Positions 1 through 6,066 of a stretch of DNA of 7,838 nucleotides are shown one piece after another. How positions within the stretch are numbered: the first letter of the stretch is position 1; every line of letters begins with the position of its first letter. The stretch is from Clostridia bacterium (lineage in GTDB: Bacteria > Bacillota_A > Clostridia > Oscillospirales > CAG-272): contig JAFUQY010000052.1 in NCBI GenBank assembly GCA_017472105.1, positions 1 to 7,838 on the forward strand, written 5' to 3'. A program made the position numbers and the translations under genes. The notes below the pieces were generated by a model. The model was not told where the DNA came from, did not search any database, and saw nothing but the letters and a program-made list of their open reading frames with translations.

Positions 1-26
1 AATATGGACATTTCATCGATTTCACC

Positions 27-1265
27 TCACTCTCCAAGATCATACACCGCGCCGGTGAAGAGCGGGACGCCGGTTTCGGTATCGAGAATCATGTAGAAAA
101 ACGGGCGGTTGAGATGGATTTCCTTCTTTTCCGTGGGACGGAACGCCATCATTCTGATCGAAATCTCCGTCATCGCCGCTGCCTTGGTGCCGTGTTCGTT
201 GGTGATGATTTTCGCCTTCTGAAGAACCTGATCGATATACAGCGGCGCGCCGTTTTCGGACAGACCGTACAGCTCGGCACGGTTCGAGAACGCACGCTCA
301 AGCCCCATCTTCCGAAGAATTTCCGTCAGTCCGATCTTGTTTTCGTATTCAAACTTCGGAATGGAAACCTCAACCTTTCCCGTACCCGCGAGAGCAGCGG
401 AAACCACTTCGGCAAGATCGGCGTTCGCGATAAATTCACACGGGTCGCCGTCGGGAAGCACTGCCGTGAAGGTGTAGCCGTCCTTGTAAGCCTTGGAGAA
501 GCCGACGCCGCCGTCCACTTCAAAATAGCTGTGCTCAGTGGAGTACATGAATTCGGTCAGATCCTCGGTACCGTCGGCGGAGCAGAAGACGCTTTCGTTG
601 ATTTCCCGTTCCTCGTACGGATTCTGCCACACGCCATCAAAGAGTACGGTGTTCAGAATCAGGAGAACCGCCGCGGGATCGAGCTCGTCCAGTGCCTGCG
701 GGATCATGCCGTCGGTCTTTTCGCTCACCCAGCCGTTGATTCTGTCCATCGACGCAGGATCGTTGAAATTCAGGGAATCGGACTCAGCCGCATAGTATTT
801 TTCGCTGACCGTGCGGAAATCCTCGGCAATCCGGAAGAAGTTTTTATTGCCCCAGAGGGAATTCGCGGTTCTGACAGTGGAGTTTTCGGTTTCAGCCAGC
901 TTCTGTGCGTAAGTGAAGAGGTATTCGTTCATCTCCGACACGGGAATGCCGTTCAGCTCCTCAAATTCGGCAAGGGTTTCACCGGACGCACCGTTGGAGC
1001 AGAGCGTGAGGGCATAAATCACCGACAGCGGAGAGAGAACGAGATTCTTGTCAGCCGATTCCGCCGCGTACTGCTTGAGCAGTCTGTCCGAGAAGCGGAT
1101 GACCGAGGCGGAAAAACGGTCGTCTGCGGCTCTGACTGCGGGTTCGGATTCAGCCGCCTTCACGGGCATGTGTCTGTACGCATTGTTCTCGGGAACCGGA
1201 GAGCCAAGTCCGACCCAGCAGAGTCCGGCAGAGAGGACGCCGAGCATAAAACGTTTCATCATCAT
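27..1265 (-). CDS. Secreted serpin (serine protease inhibitor)
   Basis: This is a suicide-type protease inhibitor of the serpin family (412 aa, close to the family's usual 370-420), probably exported. The N terminus has a Lys/Arg start and a hydrophobic stretch (residues 5-21) that looks like a signal peptide. Cys16 sits in LSAGLC, which is a poor lipobox because Leu precedes the Cys, so a lipoprotein is less likely. The serpin N-terminal block NLVLSPLSV is visible. The hinge of the reactive-centre loop reads EHGTKAAAMT (357-366), with small residues at P12-P10 as in inhibitory serpins. Counting from Glu357 as P17 puts P1-P1' at Met373-Ala374, which would suit elastase- or subtilisin-like proteases (inference). 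The serpin signature IHLNRPFFYMI (383-393) fits fully. Three ATG codons lie in a row. The first is preceded by AAAGGA at a 10-nt spacing, so it was chosen. The gene is monocistronic as far as the window shows. Confidence 0.95.
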   Translation of the reverse strand: MMMKRFMLGVLSAGLCWVGLGSPVPENNAYRHMPVKAAESEPAVRAADDRFSASVIRFSDRLLKQYAAESADKNLVLSPLSVIYALTLCSNGASGETLAEFEELNGIPVSEMNEYLFTYAQKLAETENSTVRTANSLWGNKNFFRIAEDFRTVSEKYYAAESDSLNFNDPASMDRINGWVSEKTDGMIPQALDELDPAAVLLILNTVLFDGVWQNPYEEREINESVFCSADGTEDLTEFMYSTEHSYFEVDGGVGFSKAYKDGYTFTAVLPDGDPCEFIANADLAEVVSAALAGTGKVEVSIPKFEYENKIGLTEILRKMGLERAFSNRAELYGLSENGAPLYIDQVLQKAKIITNEHGTKAAAMTEISIRMMAFRPTEKKEIHLNRPFFYMILDTETGVPLFTGAVYDLGE

Positions 1266-1298
1266 AAGGTGTCATTCCTTTCCGGTGCGTTTTCTTTC

Positions 1299-1327
1299 AT
1301 TTTACCTGATTATCAGACGTTTTGCAA
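1299..1327 (-). promoter_or_regulatory. Sigma-A-type promoter of the serpin gene
   Basis: Read on the minus strand there is a -35 TTGCAA (1327 to 1322), a 17-bp spacer, and a -10 TAAAAT (1304 to 1299). The -10 matches the consensus at 5 of 6 positions and the -35 at 4 of 6. Transcription would begin near 1292, giving a leader of about 27 nt that contains the AAAGGA ribosome-binding site at 1281-1276. The placement upstream of the serpin start supports the call; it has not been tested. Confidence 0.7.
1306..1316. promoter_or_regulatory. Palindrome CTGAT-T-ATCAG in the serpin promoter spacer (possible operator)
   Basis: A perfect inverted repeat with 5-bp arms around one central base lies entirely between the -35 and -10 boxes of the serpin promoter, where a bound repressor would block polymerase. 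The arms are short, so chance occurrence is possible. No regulator gene is nearby. Confidence 0.35.
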
Positions 1328-1354
1328 GGGGCATTTGTTCCCGTTCTGCATGAA

Positions 1355-1366
1355 AATTCCGGAATT
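1355..1366. repeat. 12-bp perfect palindrome AATTCCGGAATT
   Basis: A self-complementary 12-mer sits in the serpin-rimM intergenic region, upstream of both promoters (28 bp from the serpin -35 and 35 bp from the rimM -35). It could be a protein-binding site shared by the divergent units, but no known operator is recognised. Its right arm overlaps the first copy of the tandem repeat that follows. Confidence 0.45.
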
Positions 1367-1384
1367 CATCAAAAATTCATAAAA
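1363..1384. repeat. Two tandem 11-bp repeats upstream of the rimM promoter
   Basis: AATTCATCAAA (1363-1373) is followed directly by AATTCATAAAA (1374-1384), identical at 10 of 11 positions. The 11-bp period is close to one helical turn, so both copies face the same side of the DNA. The end lies 16 bp before the rimM -35 box. The A-rich character and position would suit an UP element or an activator site (inference). Confidence 0.5.
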
Positions 1385-1400
1385 ATACACCAAATGTACG

Positions 1401-1429
1401 TTGTGATTCCGGGGAAGATGTGATATAAT
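1401..1429 (+). promoter_or_regulatory. Extended -10 sigma-A promoter of rimM-trmD
   Basis: The -35 is TTGTGA (1401-1406), followed by a 17-bp spacer and a perfect -10 TATAAT (1424-1429). The -10 is preceded by TG one base upstream, which makes an extended -10. The start site would fall near 1436, leaving a leader of about 41 nt. That leader contains a tiny hairpin, TGCG-TAAA-CGCA (1446-1457), ahead of the Shine-Dalgarno AAAGGTGA (1466-1473). This is the best promoter in the window. Confidence 0.85.
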
Positions 1430-1476
1430 TTAACCTGTAAAACTATGCGTAAACGCAAAACTGACAAAGGTGAATT

Positions 1477-2001
1477 ATGGCTAAGGAAAAATATCTCGAA
1501 TGCGGCAAGGCAGTCTCCACCCACGGTGTACGCGGTACGCTCCGTCTGGAATGCTACTGCGATACCCCCGAAAAGCTGGCGAAAATGCGCCGCATGTATA
1601 TCAGAACCGAATCCGGTGAAATGAAGCTGATGAAGGTGCGCGCTGCATCCGTGCAGAAGAGCATGGTGCTGGTGACGTTCGAGGACATCACGGATCTCAA
1701 TCAGGCGATTCTCTTCAAGGGAACAACCTTCTACGCCGACCGCGCGGACATGAAGCTGGAAAAGAACCAGGTCTTCATCGCGGATATCATCGGACTGCCC
1801 GTTGTCGACGCGGATTCCGGCGAAAAATACGGCACCCTCGCTGAGGTTATCACTCCCGGCGGACGCGAAGTTTATGTCATCGATGACGTGCGCGGCGGTC
1901 AGTTCATGATCCCCTGCGTTCCGGATTTCATCATCGGCATCAAGGACGAAGGCGACGACGCGGCAATCTCTGTCCGTCTGATCGAAGGAATGCGGGAGTA
2001 A
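1477..2001 (+). CDS. rimM: Ribosome maturation factor RimM
   Basis: RimM is a cytoplasmic assembly factor that binds the 30S head through ribosomal protein S19 and helps 16S rRNA processing (family knowledge). The 174-aa length is normal. The N-terminal RimM beta-barrel is marked by the conserved CGKAVSTHGVRGTLRLE block (residues 9-25), with the typical THGVRG turn. A C-terminal PRC-barrel domain follows from about residue 95 (QVFIADIIGLPV) to the end, including the usual IPCVPDFI segment and a closing LIEGM. The ATG at 1477 has AAAGGTGA just upstream and good spacing. The gene opens a two-gene unit with trmD (3-nt gap) driven by the extended -10 promoter at 1401-1429. The rpsP and KH-protein genes that often precede rimM in Bacillota are not upstream here; a divergent serpin gene is. 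Confidence 0.95.
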   Translation: MAKEKYLECGKAVSTHGVRGTLRLECYCDTPEKLAKMRRMYIRTESGEMKLMKVRAASVQKSMVLVTFEDITDLNQAILFKGTTFYADRADMKLEKNQVFIADIIGLPVVDADSGEKYGTLAEVITPGGREVYVIDDVRGGQFMIPCVPDFIIGIKDEGDDAAISVRLIEGMRE

Positions 2002-2004
2002 GAC

Positions 2005-2715
2005 ATGCGGATTGACATTATGACTCTGTTCCCGGAATTTGTGGACTACATCCTCTCCGAAAGCATCATCGGACGTGCGAGACGTGCGGGAAAACTCGAC
2101 GTGCGCACCCACAACATCCGGGATTACTCCGAGGACAAGCACAGACGCGTGGATGATACACCCTACGGCGGCGGACGCGGCATGCTCATGGCGGCACCTC
2201 CGATCTACCGCTGCTGGCAGGCTGTCGCCGAATCCGGCATAACCGAAAGCGGAGCCGAAAAGCCGTATGTGGTGTACATGTCTCCGCGCGGACGGGTGTT
2301 CAATGAATCCGTCGCAAAGGAGCTTGCGGAAAAAGACCAGCTCATCATCCTCTGCGGACACTACGAAGGCGTGGATGAGCGCGTGATTGAGGAAATCGTC
2401 GATGAGGAGCTCTCCATCGGGGACTATGTTCTGACCGGCGGCGAGCTTCCCGCGTGCATCGTCACCGACTGCGTGGGCCGTCTTGCGGAAGGAGTGCTCA
2501 CTCTCCCGGAATGCCACGAAAAAGAGAGCTTCGAGGACAATCTGCTCGAGTATCCGCAGTACACGCGTCCTCCGGTGTGGATGGGAAGGGAAGTGCCCGA
2601 TGTGCTCCTCTCCGGCCATCATGCGAACATTGAAAAATGGCGTCTGGAGAAGCAGATCGAACTCACGCAGGAACGCCGTCCGGATCTCATGGAAAAGCGT
2701 GCGAAAAAAGACTGA
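2005..2715 (+). CDS. trmD: tRNA (guanine-37-N1)-methyltransferase TrmD
   Basis: TrmD uses S-adenosylmethionine to methylate N1 of G37, next to the anticodon, in tRNAs reading CUN, CCN and CGG codons, which prevents +1 frameshifting. It is a SPOUT-family trefoil-knot enzyme acting as a dimer (family knowledge). The sequence shows the start RIDIMTLFPEF, the DDTPYGGGRGM loop (50-60), the knot motifs LCGHYEGVDERV (116-127) and SIGDYVLTGGELPA (137-150), and PQYTRP in the C-terminal half. Asp155 lies where the catalytic Asp of the E. coli enzyme is expected. The 236-aa length is usual. GGGAG (1994-1998) inside the rimM end lies 6 nt before the ATG, so translation is probably coupled. Its stop codon touches the stop of the convergent amidase gene, with no room for a separate terminator. 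rplS, the usual next gene, is absent. Confidence 0.97.
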   Translation: MRIDIMTLFPEFVDYILSESIIGRARRAGKLDVRTHNIRDYSEDKHRRVDDTPYGGGRGMLMAAPPIYRCWQAVAESGITESGAEKPYVVYMSPRGRVFNESVAKELAEKDQLIILCGHYEGVDERVIEEIVDEELSIGDYVLTGGELPACIVTDCVGRLAEGVLTLPECHEKESFEDNLLEYPQYTRPPVWMGREVPDVLLSGHHANIEKWRLEKQIELTQERRPDLMEKRAKKD

Positions 2716-3279
2716 TCAGAGCAGCCCGAAATATGCGAGAACACCGTTTGTGATTCCGGCGGCGAAGAGCTGGGGACTGTATGCCATCAGCTCCGCGTCC
2801 ACGGGATTGGTGATGAACCCCAGCTCCAGCAGAATCGACGGCATCCGCGTTTTCCTAAGGACATACAGCCCCGGACGTGCGATTACCCCGCGGTTCGGCA
2901 GACCTGTGGCAAAATTCAGCTGCTCGAGGATGTTTTCGGCAAGCACTTCCGCTTCACTGTCACGCCGGAACACAAAGGCTTCACTGCCCGACGCCGACTC
3001 GATCGTGGACGCATTCGTGTGCAGACTGAGGAAATAATCCGCGCCCCATGCGTTGGCGTCATTGACCCGCGCGGCAAGGGAAGTGGTATTCGACGTTCCG
3101 AGCTGTGTCTGCGGAGTCGGACGGGACAGGCGCACTTCAAATCCGTTCCGTCGGAGCTGCTGCGCGGTGAGCTGACCGATGGCGTAGACGAGATCCTGCT
3201 CGCGGAAGCCGTTTCCCTCACTGCCGGCATTGGGATTGACGGGATTGTGTCCCTGATCGATGTAAATTCTGGTAGCCAT
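2716..3279 (-). CDS. N-acetylmuramoyl-L-alanine amidase (Amidase_3), without signal peptide
   Basis: This is a zinc peptidoglycan hydrolase that cuts the bond between N-acetylmuramic acid and L-alanine of the stem peptide. The whole 187-aa protein is one Amidase_3 catalytic domain. The expected zinc ligands are His11 (in DQGHNP), Glu27 (in FREQDL) and His87 (in SLHTNAS). The catalytic Glu152 is in LLELGFITNP. There is no signal peptide, membrane segment, SH3 or peptidoglycan-binding repeat, unlike typical exported autolysins. It may be released by another route, act in a sporulating mother cell as CwlC does, or derive from a phage lysin; none of these can be chosen from sequence. GAGGG lies just 3 nt before the ATG, a rather tight ribosome-binding site. 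It converges with trmD (adjacent stops) and diverges from the ttcA-like gene across 28 bp. Confidence 0.9.
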   Translation of the reverse strand: MATRIYIDQGHNPVNPNAGSEGNGFREQDLVYAIGQLTAQQLRRNGFEVRLSRPTPQTQLGTSNTTSLAARVNDANAWGADYFLSLHTNASTIESASGSEAFVFRRDSEAEVLAENILEQLNFATGLPNRGVIARPGLYVLRKTRMPSILLELGFITNPVDAELMAYSPQLFAAGITNGVLAYFGLL

Positions 3280-3307
3280 AAACCCTCACTGATATATACA
3301 TAATAAT
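3280..3307. promoter_or_regulatory. 28-bp divergent spacer between amidase and ttcA-like genes
   Basis: The whole gap between the two divergent start codons is 28 bp with an AT-rich core (TATATACATAATAAT, 3293-3307). Several -10-like hexamers occur, such as CATAAT on the plus strand and TATTAT on the minus strand (3308 to 3303). No matching -35 box is found at the right distance. Any promoters must extend into the neighbouring coding regions. The amidase ribosome-binding site occupies the left end. Promoter function here is only inferred. Confidence 0.35.
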
Positions 3308-4039
3308 ATGAAAGAATTGCAGAAACTCCTCTCCACGGCACGTCAGGCAACCGAGCGGTACTACATGATCGCCGACGGTGACCGGATCGCGGTGGGACTC
3401 TCTGGCGGCAAGGATTCGGCGGCACTTCTGCTGGCACTGGCGAAAATGCAGCCGTTCTATCCGAAGAAATATACCCTCTGCGCCGTCACGGTCAATCTCG
3501 GCTTTCCCGATATGCCGCTCGAGCCGCTCCGCGCGTGGTGTGAATCCCTCGGCGTGGCGTATCACATTGAGAACACGCAGATTGCGAAGATTGTATTCGA
3601 CGAACGCCGGGAGAAAAATCCGTGTGCGCTGTGTGCGAAGCTGAGACGCGGTGCGCTGATGAACGCCGTGCAGGACATGGGGGCAAACAAGCTCGCGCTC
3701 GGGCATCACCTTGACGACGCGGCGGAGACCTTCATGATGACCCTGATGCACGAAGGCAGAATCGGATGTTATTCTCCGGTTACAGTATATGCGGACCGCG
3801 GCATTTCGATGATCCGACCCTTGATTTATTCCCGCGAAAAGGATATTGCAGCCGTCGTGCGTGCGGAAAACGTGCCGATTGTGAAGAGCACATGCCCCGA
3901 AGACGGCCACACCGAGAGGGAAGAGATGAAAAAGCTCCTGAGAGAATTTGACAACGCGCACCGCGGACTTTACAAGCGGATTCTCGGTGCCATGGAACGC
4001 CGGCAGATCGACGGATGGGGCGATTTTGCGGAAAAATGA
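3308..4039 (+). CDS. ttcA: TtcA-family tRNA 2-thiocytidine synthetase (PP-loop ATPase)
   Basis: TtcA adenylates C32 of certain tRNAs and replaces its oxygen with sulfur, using a [4Fe-4S] cluster (established for the enterobacterial enzyme). This 243-aa protein has the N-type ATP-pyrophosphatase PP-loop LSGGKDS (31-37). It also has a CxxC pair Cys106-Ala-Leu-Cys109 and the GHHLDDAAET motif (132-141). A third cysteine, Cys196 (in STCPEDG), completes the expected three-Cys cluster site. It is shorter than the roughly 310-aa E. coli TtcA, as is common for Bacillota members, so the exact substrate is less certain. The TilS lysidine synthetase was considered, but the CxxC and third Cys favour TtcA. 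The ATG at 3308 has no visible Shine-Dalgarno. The next in-frame ATG (3365, Met20) has none either and would cut into the conserved N terminus. Confidence 0.85.
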   Translation: MKELQKLLSTARQATERYYMIADGDRIAVGLSGGKDSAALLLALAKMQPFYPKKYTLCAVTVNLGFPDMPLEPLRAWCESLGVAYHIENTQIAKIVFDERREKNPCALCAKLRRGALMNAVQDMGANKLALGHHLDDAAETFMMTLMHEGRIGCYSPVTVYADRGISMIRPLIYSREKDIAAVVRAENVPIVKSTCPEDGHTEREEMKKLLREFDNAHRGLYKRILGAMERRQIDGWGDFAEK

Positions 4040-4146
4040 CCGGCGTAAAAAAATCAGCAGAAATCATAAAAATTTTCGGAAAAAAGTGAAACTTTTCCGT
4101 CACTTAAAACGTCTTATTACAAAACGAATCAATTCGGATATTGCAG
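4040..4146. other. A-rich intergenic region ahead of the permease operon
   Basis: This 107-bp gap is much more AT-rich than the genes around it and probably holds the promoter of the downstream operon. The only -10-like hexamer I can offer is TATTAC (4115-4120), and it lacks a convincing -35. A catabolite-response element was looked for and only partial matches were found. A stem-loop lies at 4077-4099. A weak ribosome-binding site, GGA (4136-4138), precedes the permease ATG by 8 nt. Confidence 0.5.
4077..4099. other. Stem-loop in the ttcA-permease gap
   Basis: The left arm CGGAAAAAAGT (4077-4087) pairs with ACTTTTCCG (4091-4099) around a GAA loop, with two unpaired A bases in the left arm. 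No run of T follows on the plus strand, so it is not a standard intrinsic terminator for ttcA. A competing 6-bp pairing, AAGTGA (4084-4089) with TCACTT (4100-4105), overlaps it. It may be a weak terminator, a regulatory leader structure or chance. Confidence 0.35.
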
Positions 4147-5082
4147 ATGAAAAAGACAAAAAACAAAGCTCCCGAAACCGTGACGGAGCAGAAAAAAACA
4201 CGGAAGCCCCGCATATCGAGACGTGAGCGGCAGGAACGCTTCCGTACGGGATGGTTCATGATACCGTCCTTCCTCGGCGTGATGCTGTTCTTCATCCTCC
4301 CGTTCTTCATCGTCGTCTACTATTCCCTCATCGACGGGAACACATCGGCGAATTTCGTCGGGACCTTGAACTACGAAAATCTTCTGAACAACTCCGCTTT
4401 CAAAATGGCGATGAAAAACACCGGCGTGTTCTCGCTCACGGCAGTTCCGCTGGTCGTTGTGCTGGCGCTTCTGCTGGCGGTGCTCCTCGACGCGAACATT
4501 CCGTACAAGAGCACCTTCCGCACCATCTTCCTCTCGCCGATGATCGTGCCCGCCGCGTCCATTATCCTCATCTGGCAGGTGCTGTTTGACTACAACGGCG
4601 TCATCAACGACATCACGGCGATCTTCGGTGCGGATCCGGTGGAATGGCTGAAATCCGACTTCGGCTACATCGTCGTCGTGCTCCTGTTCCTCTGGAAGAA
4701 CATCGGCTACAACATGATTATGTTCATGTCAGCACTCGCCGCCGTTCCGAAGGAAATCATCGAGGTTGCCATGCTCGACGGATGCGGACCGATACGCCGG
4801 TTCTTCTCCATCAAGCTGCGCTACCTTGCCTCCACCATTACATACGTGACAATCATGTCCCTGATCAACTCCTTCAAGGTGTTCCGTGAGGTCTACCTGC
4901 TCACCGGGGACTATCCATATGAATCCATGTACACCCTCCAGCATTTCATGAACAACACGTTCCAGAGCTTTGACTATCAGAAGCTCTCGAGCGCGGCGGT
5001 TGTGCTGTGCCTGATTATGATCGTTATCATCGGGCTGCTGCTGTGGGCGGACAACCGGATCGGAAAGGGGATTGAAGAATGA
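4147..5082 (+). CDS. Sugar ABC transporter permease, MalF/LacF type (CUT1 family)
   Basis: This is one of two membrane subunits of a carbohydrate importer of the CUT1 family (311 aa from this start). About six membrane segments can be seen, the first at residues 36-60 after a very basic cytoplasmic N terminus (KKTKNK, KKTRKPR, SRRER). The cytoplasmic EAA loop that docks the ATPase is EVAMLDGCGPIRRFF (206-220), followed by SIKLRYL. The family's usual Pro after I-x-L is Arg225 here. The ATG at 4147 was preferred over an in-frame TTG at 4141, because the upstream GGA is 8 nt from the ATG but only 2 nt from the TTG. The stop overlaps the next permease's start in ATGA, indicating a coupled pair. 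No ATP-binding subunit is nearby; a shared MsmX-type ATPase encoded elsewhere would be usual. The substrate cannot be told from sequence. Confidence 0.93.
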   Translation: MKKTKNKAPETVTEQKKTRKPRISRRERQERFRTGWFMIPSFLGVMLFFILPFFIVVYYSLIDGNTSANFVGTLNYENLLNNSAFKMAMKNTGVFSLTAVPLVVVLALLLAVLLDANIPYKSTFRTIFLSPMIVPAASIILIWQVLFDYNGVINDITAIFGADPVEWLKSDFGYIVVVLLFLWKNIGYNMIMFMSALAAVPKEIIEVAMLDGCGPIRRFFSIKLRYLASTITYVTIMSLINSFKVFREVYLLTGDYPYESMYTLQHFMNNTFQSFDYQKLSSAAVVLCLIMIVIIGLLLWADNRIGKGIEE

Positions 5083-6029
5083 ACGGCGATATCACACTCA
5101 ATTCTTCCGCTTTTCCCAAGCCGAAGCCGAAAAAAATCAGATGGAAGCGCGTGCTGTTTCTCATCTTTGCGATGCTTGTCCTCGTGACCTTCGCGTTTCT
5201 GTTCCTCTTCCCGACCGTGTTCACCATCACCAACTCCTTCATGTCGACCACGGAAATCTCCGCCAACTACGGCAAGATTTTCTCCGGACTCGGCGTATCG
5301 GGAAACGGCGGACGCGTCTTCATCGCGGAAAAGGTCAATCTCCAGCTGATTCCCGACCGCGTCAGCTTCTCGCAGTATTCCACGGTGCTCCTCAAGTCCC
5401 CGGAATACCTCATCAAATTCTGGAATTCCGTGTTCTACGTGCTCCCGATCGTGCTGTTCCAGCTTGCGGTTGCGGCAGGCGCGTCCTACACCTTCGCACG
5501 GGTCGACACGAAATTCCGCTCGATCGTATTTTTTGCCTACATCATTCTGATGCTCATGCCGTATCAGGTCACGCTGGTGCCGAACTACCTCGTCATCAAC
5601 GAAATGGATCTCTTGAACACGCGCTGGGCGATCATACTCCCGGGCATTTTCTCACCGTTCTCCGTCTTCATCCTGACGAAATTCATGAAGCGGATTCCGT
5701 CGGCGATCATTGAAGCTGCAAAGCTCGACGGCGCGGGTGAGTGGCAGATTTTCTCGAAGATCTACATGCCCATGTGCCGCGCGACCCTCTACTCCGTGGC
5801 GATTCTCGTGTTCATCGACTACTGGAACATGGTCGAGCAGCCGCTGATCCTGCTTACGGACTCCGAGCTCTATCCGCTGTCCGTATTCCTGTCGAAAATC
5901 AATCAGGGCGACACCGGCATCGCACTTGCCATCGCCGTGATCTACATGGTGCCGCCGGTTCTGCTGTTCCTGTACAGCGAGGACTACCTCATCGACGGCA
6001 TTGCCTATTCCGCATCCGTAAAGGGATGA
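5079..6029 (+). CDS. Sugar ABC transporter permease, MalG/LacG type (CUT1 family)
   Basis: This is the second membrane subunit of the same importer, 316 aa, pairing with the preceding permease to form the channel. A basic N terminus (KPKPKKIRWKR, 14-24) leads into membrane segment one (about 25-48). The remaining segments and the closing YLIDGI block, near the C terminus, match the MalG pattern. The EAA loop is canonical: EAAKLDGAGEWQIFSKI (212-228) with a Pro following at MP. An extra Gly-rich stretch of roughly 25 residues (about 62-87) enlarges the outer loop between segments one and two compared with typical MalG proteins. The ATG overlaps the previous stop by 4 bp. AGGGG about 8 nt upstream, inside the previous gene, serves as ribosome-binding site. 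A 37-bp gap then leads to the coiled-coil adaptor gene. Confidence 0.93.
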   Translation: MNGDITLNSSAFPKPKPKKIRWKRVLFLIFAMLVLVTFAFLFLFPTVFTITNSFMSTTEISANYGKIFSGLGVSGNGGRVFIAEKVNLQLIPDRVSFSQYSTVLLKSPEYLIKFWNSVFYVLPIVLFQLAVAAGASYTFARVDTKFRSIVFFAYIILMLMPYQVTLVPNYLVINEMDLLNTRWAIILPGIFSPFSVFILTKFMKRIPSAIIEAAKLDGAGEWQIFSKIYMPMCRATLYSVAILVFIDYWNMVEQPLILLTDSELYPLSVFLSKINQGDTGIALAIAVIYMVPPVLLFLYSEDYLIDGIAYSASVKG

Positions 6030-6052
6030 CGCCTTAAAGATCCCATCAAATC

Positions 6053-6059
6053 AAGGAGA
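6053..6059 (+). promoter_or_regulatory. Strong Shine-Dalgarno AAGGAGA of the coiled-coil adaptor gene
   Basis: AAGGAGA lies 7 nt before the ATG at 6067, an optimal distance. It is the strongest ribosome-binding site in the window and fixes this start. No promoter or terminator is evident in the 37-bp gap after the permease, so the three genes are probably cotranscribed. Confidence 0.8.
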
Positions 6060-6066
6060 CAACGAT

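Noticed and set aside
114..1382. 422-codon plus-strand open frame
   Set aside because: It lies antisense to the serpin. Its translation is rich in His and Arg with no recognisable motif, as expected for a shadow of a high-GC3 gene.
1369..2622. 417-codon minus-strand open frame
   Set aside because: It is antisense to rimM and trmD, both of which carry clear family motifs. The product is His-rich and resembles no known family.
3218..3961. 247-codon minus-strand open frame
   Set aside because: It is antisense to the ttcA-like gene and overlaps the amidase start. No motif or ribosome-binding site supports it.
4084..4105. Possible intrinsic terminator of ttcA
   Set aside because: The stem is weak and no T-run follows, so only a generic stem-loop is reported.
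4086..4126. Catabolite-response element ahead of the permease operon
   Set aside because: The best alignments miss the central CG or the conserved G and C of the consensus, too poor to call.
5072..5713. 213-codon plus-strand open frame
   Set aside because: It is out of frame inside the second permease and gives a His/Arg-rich translation without motifs.
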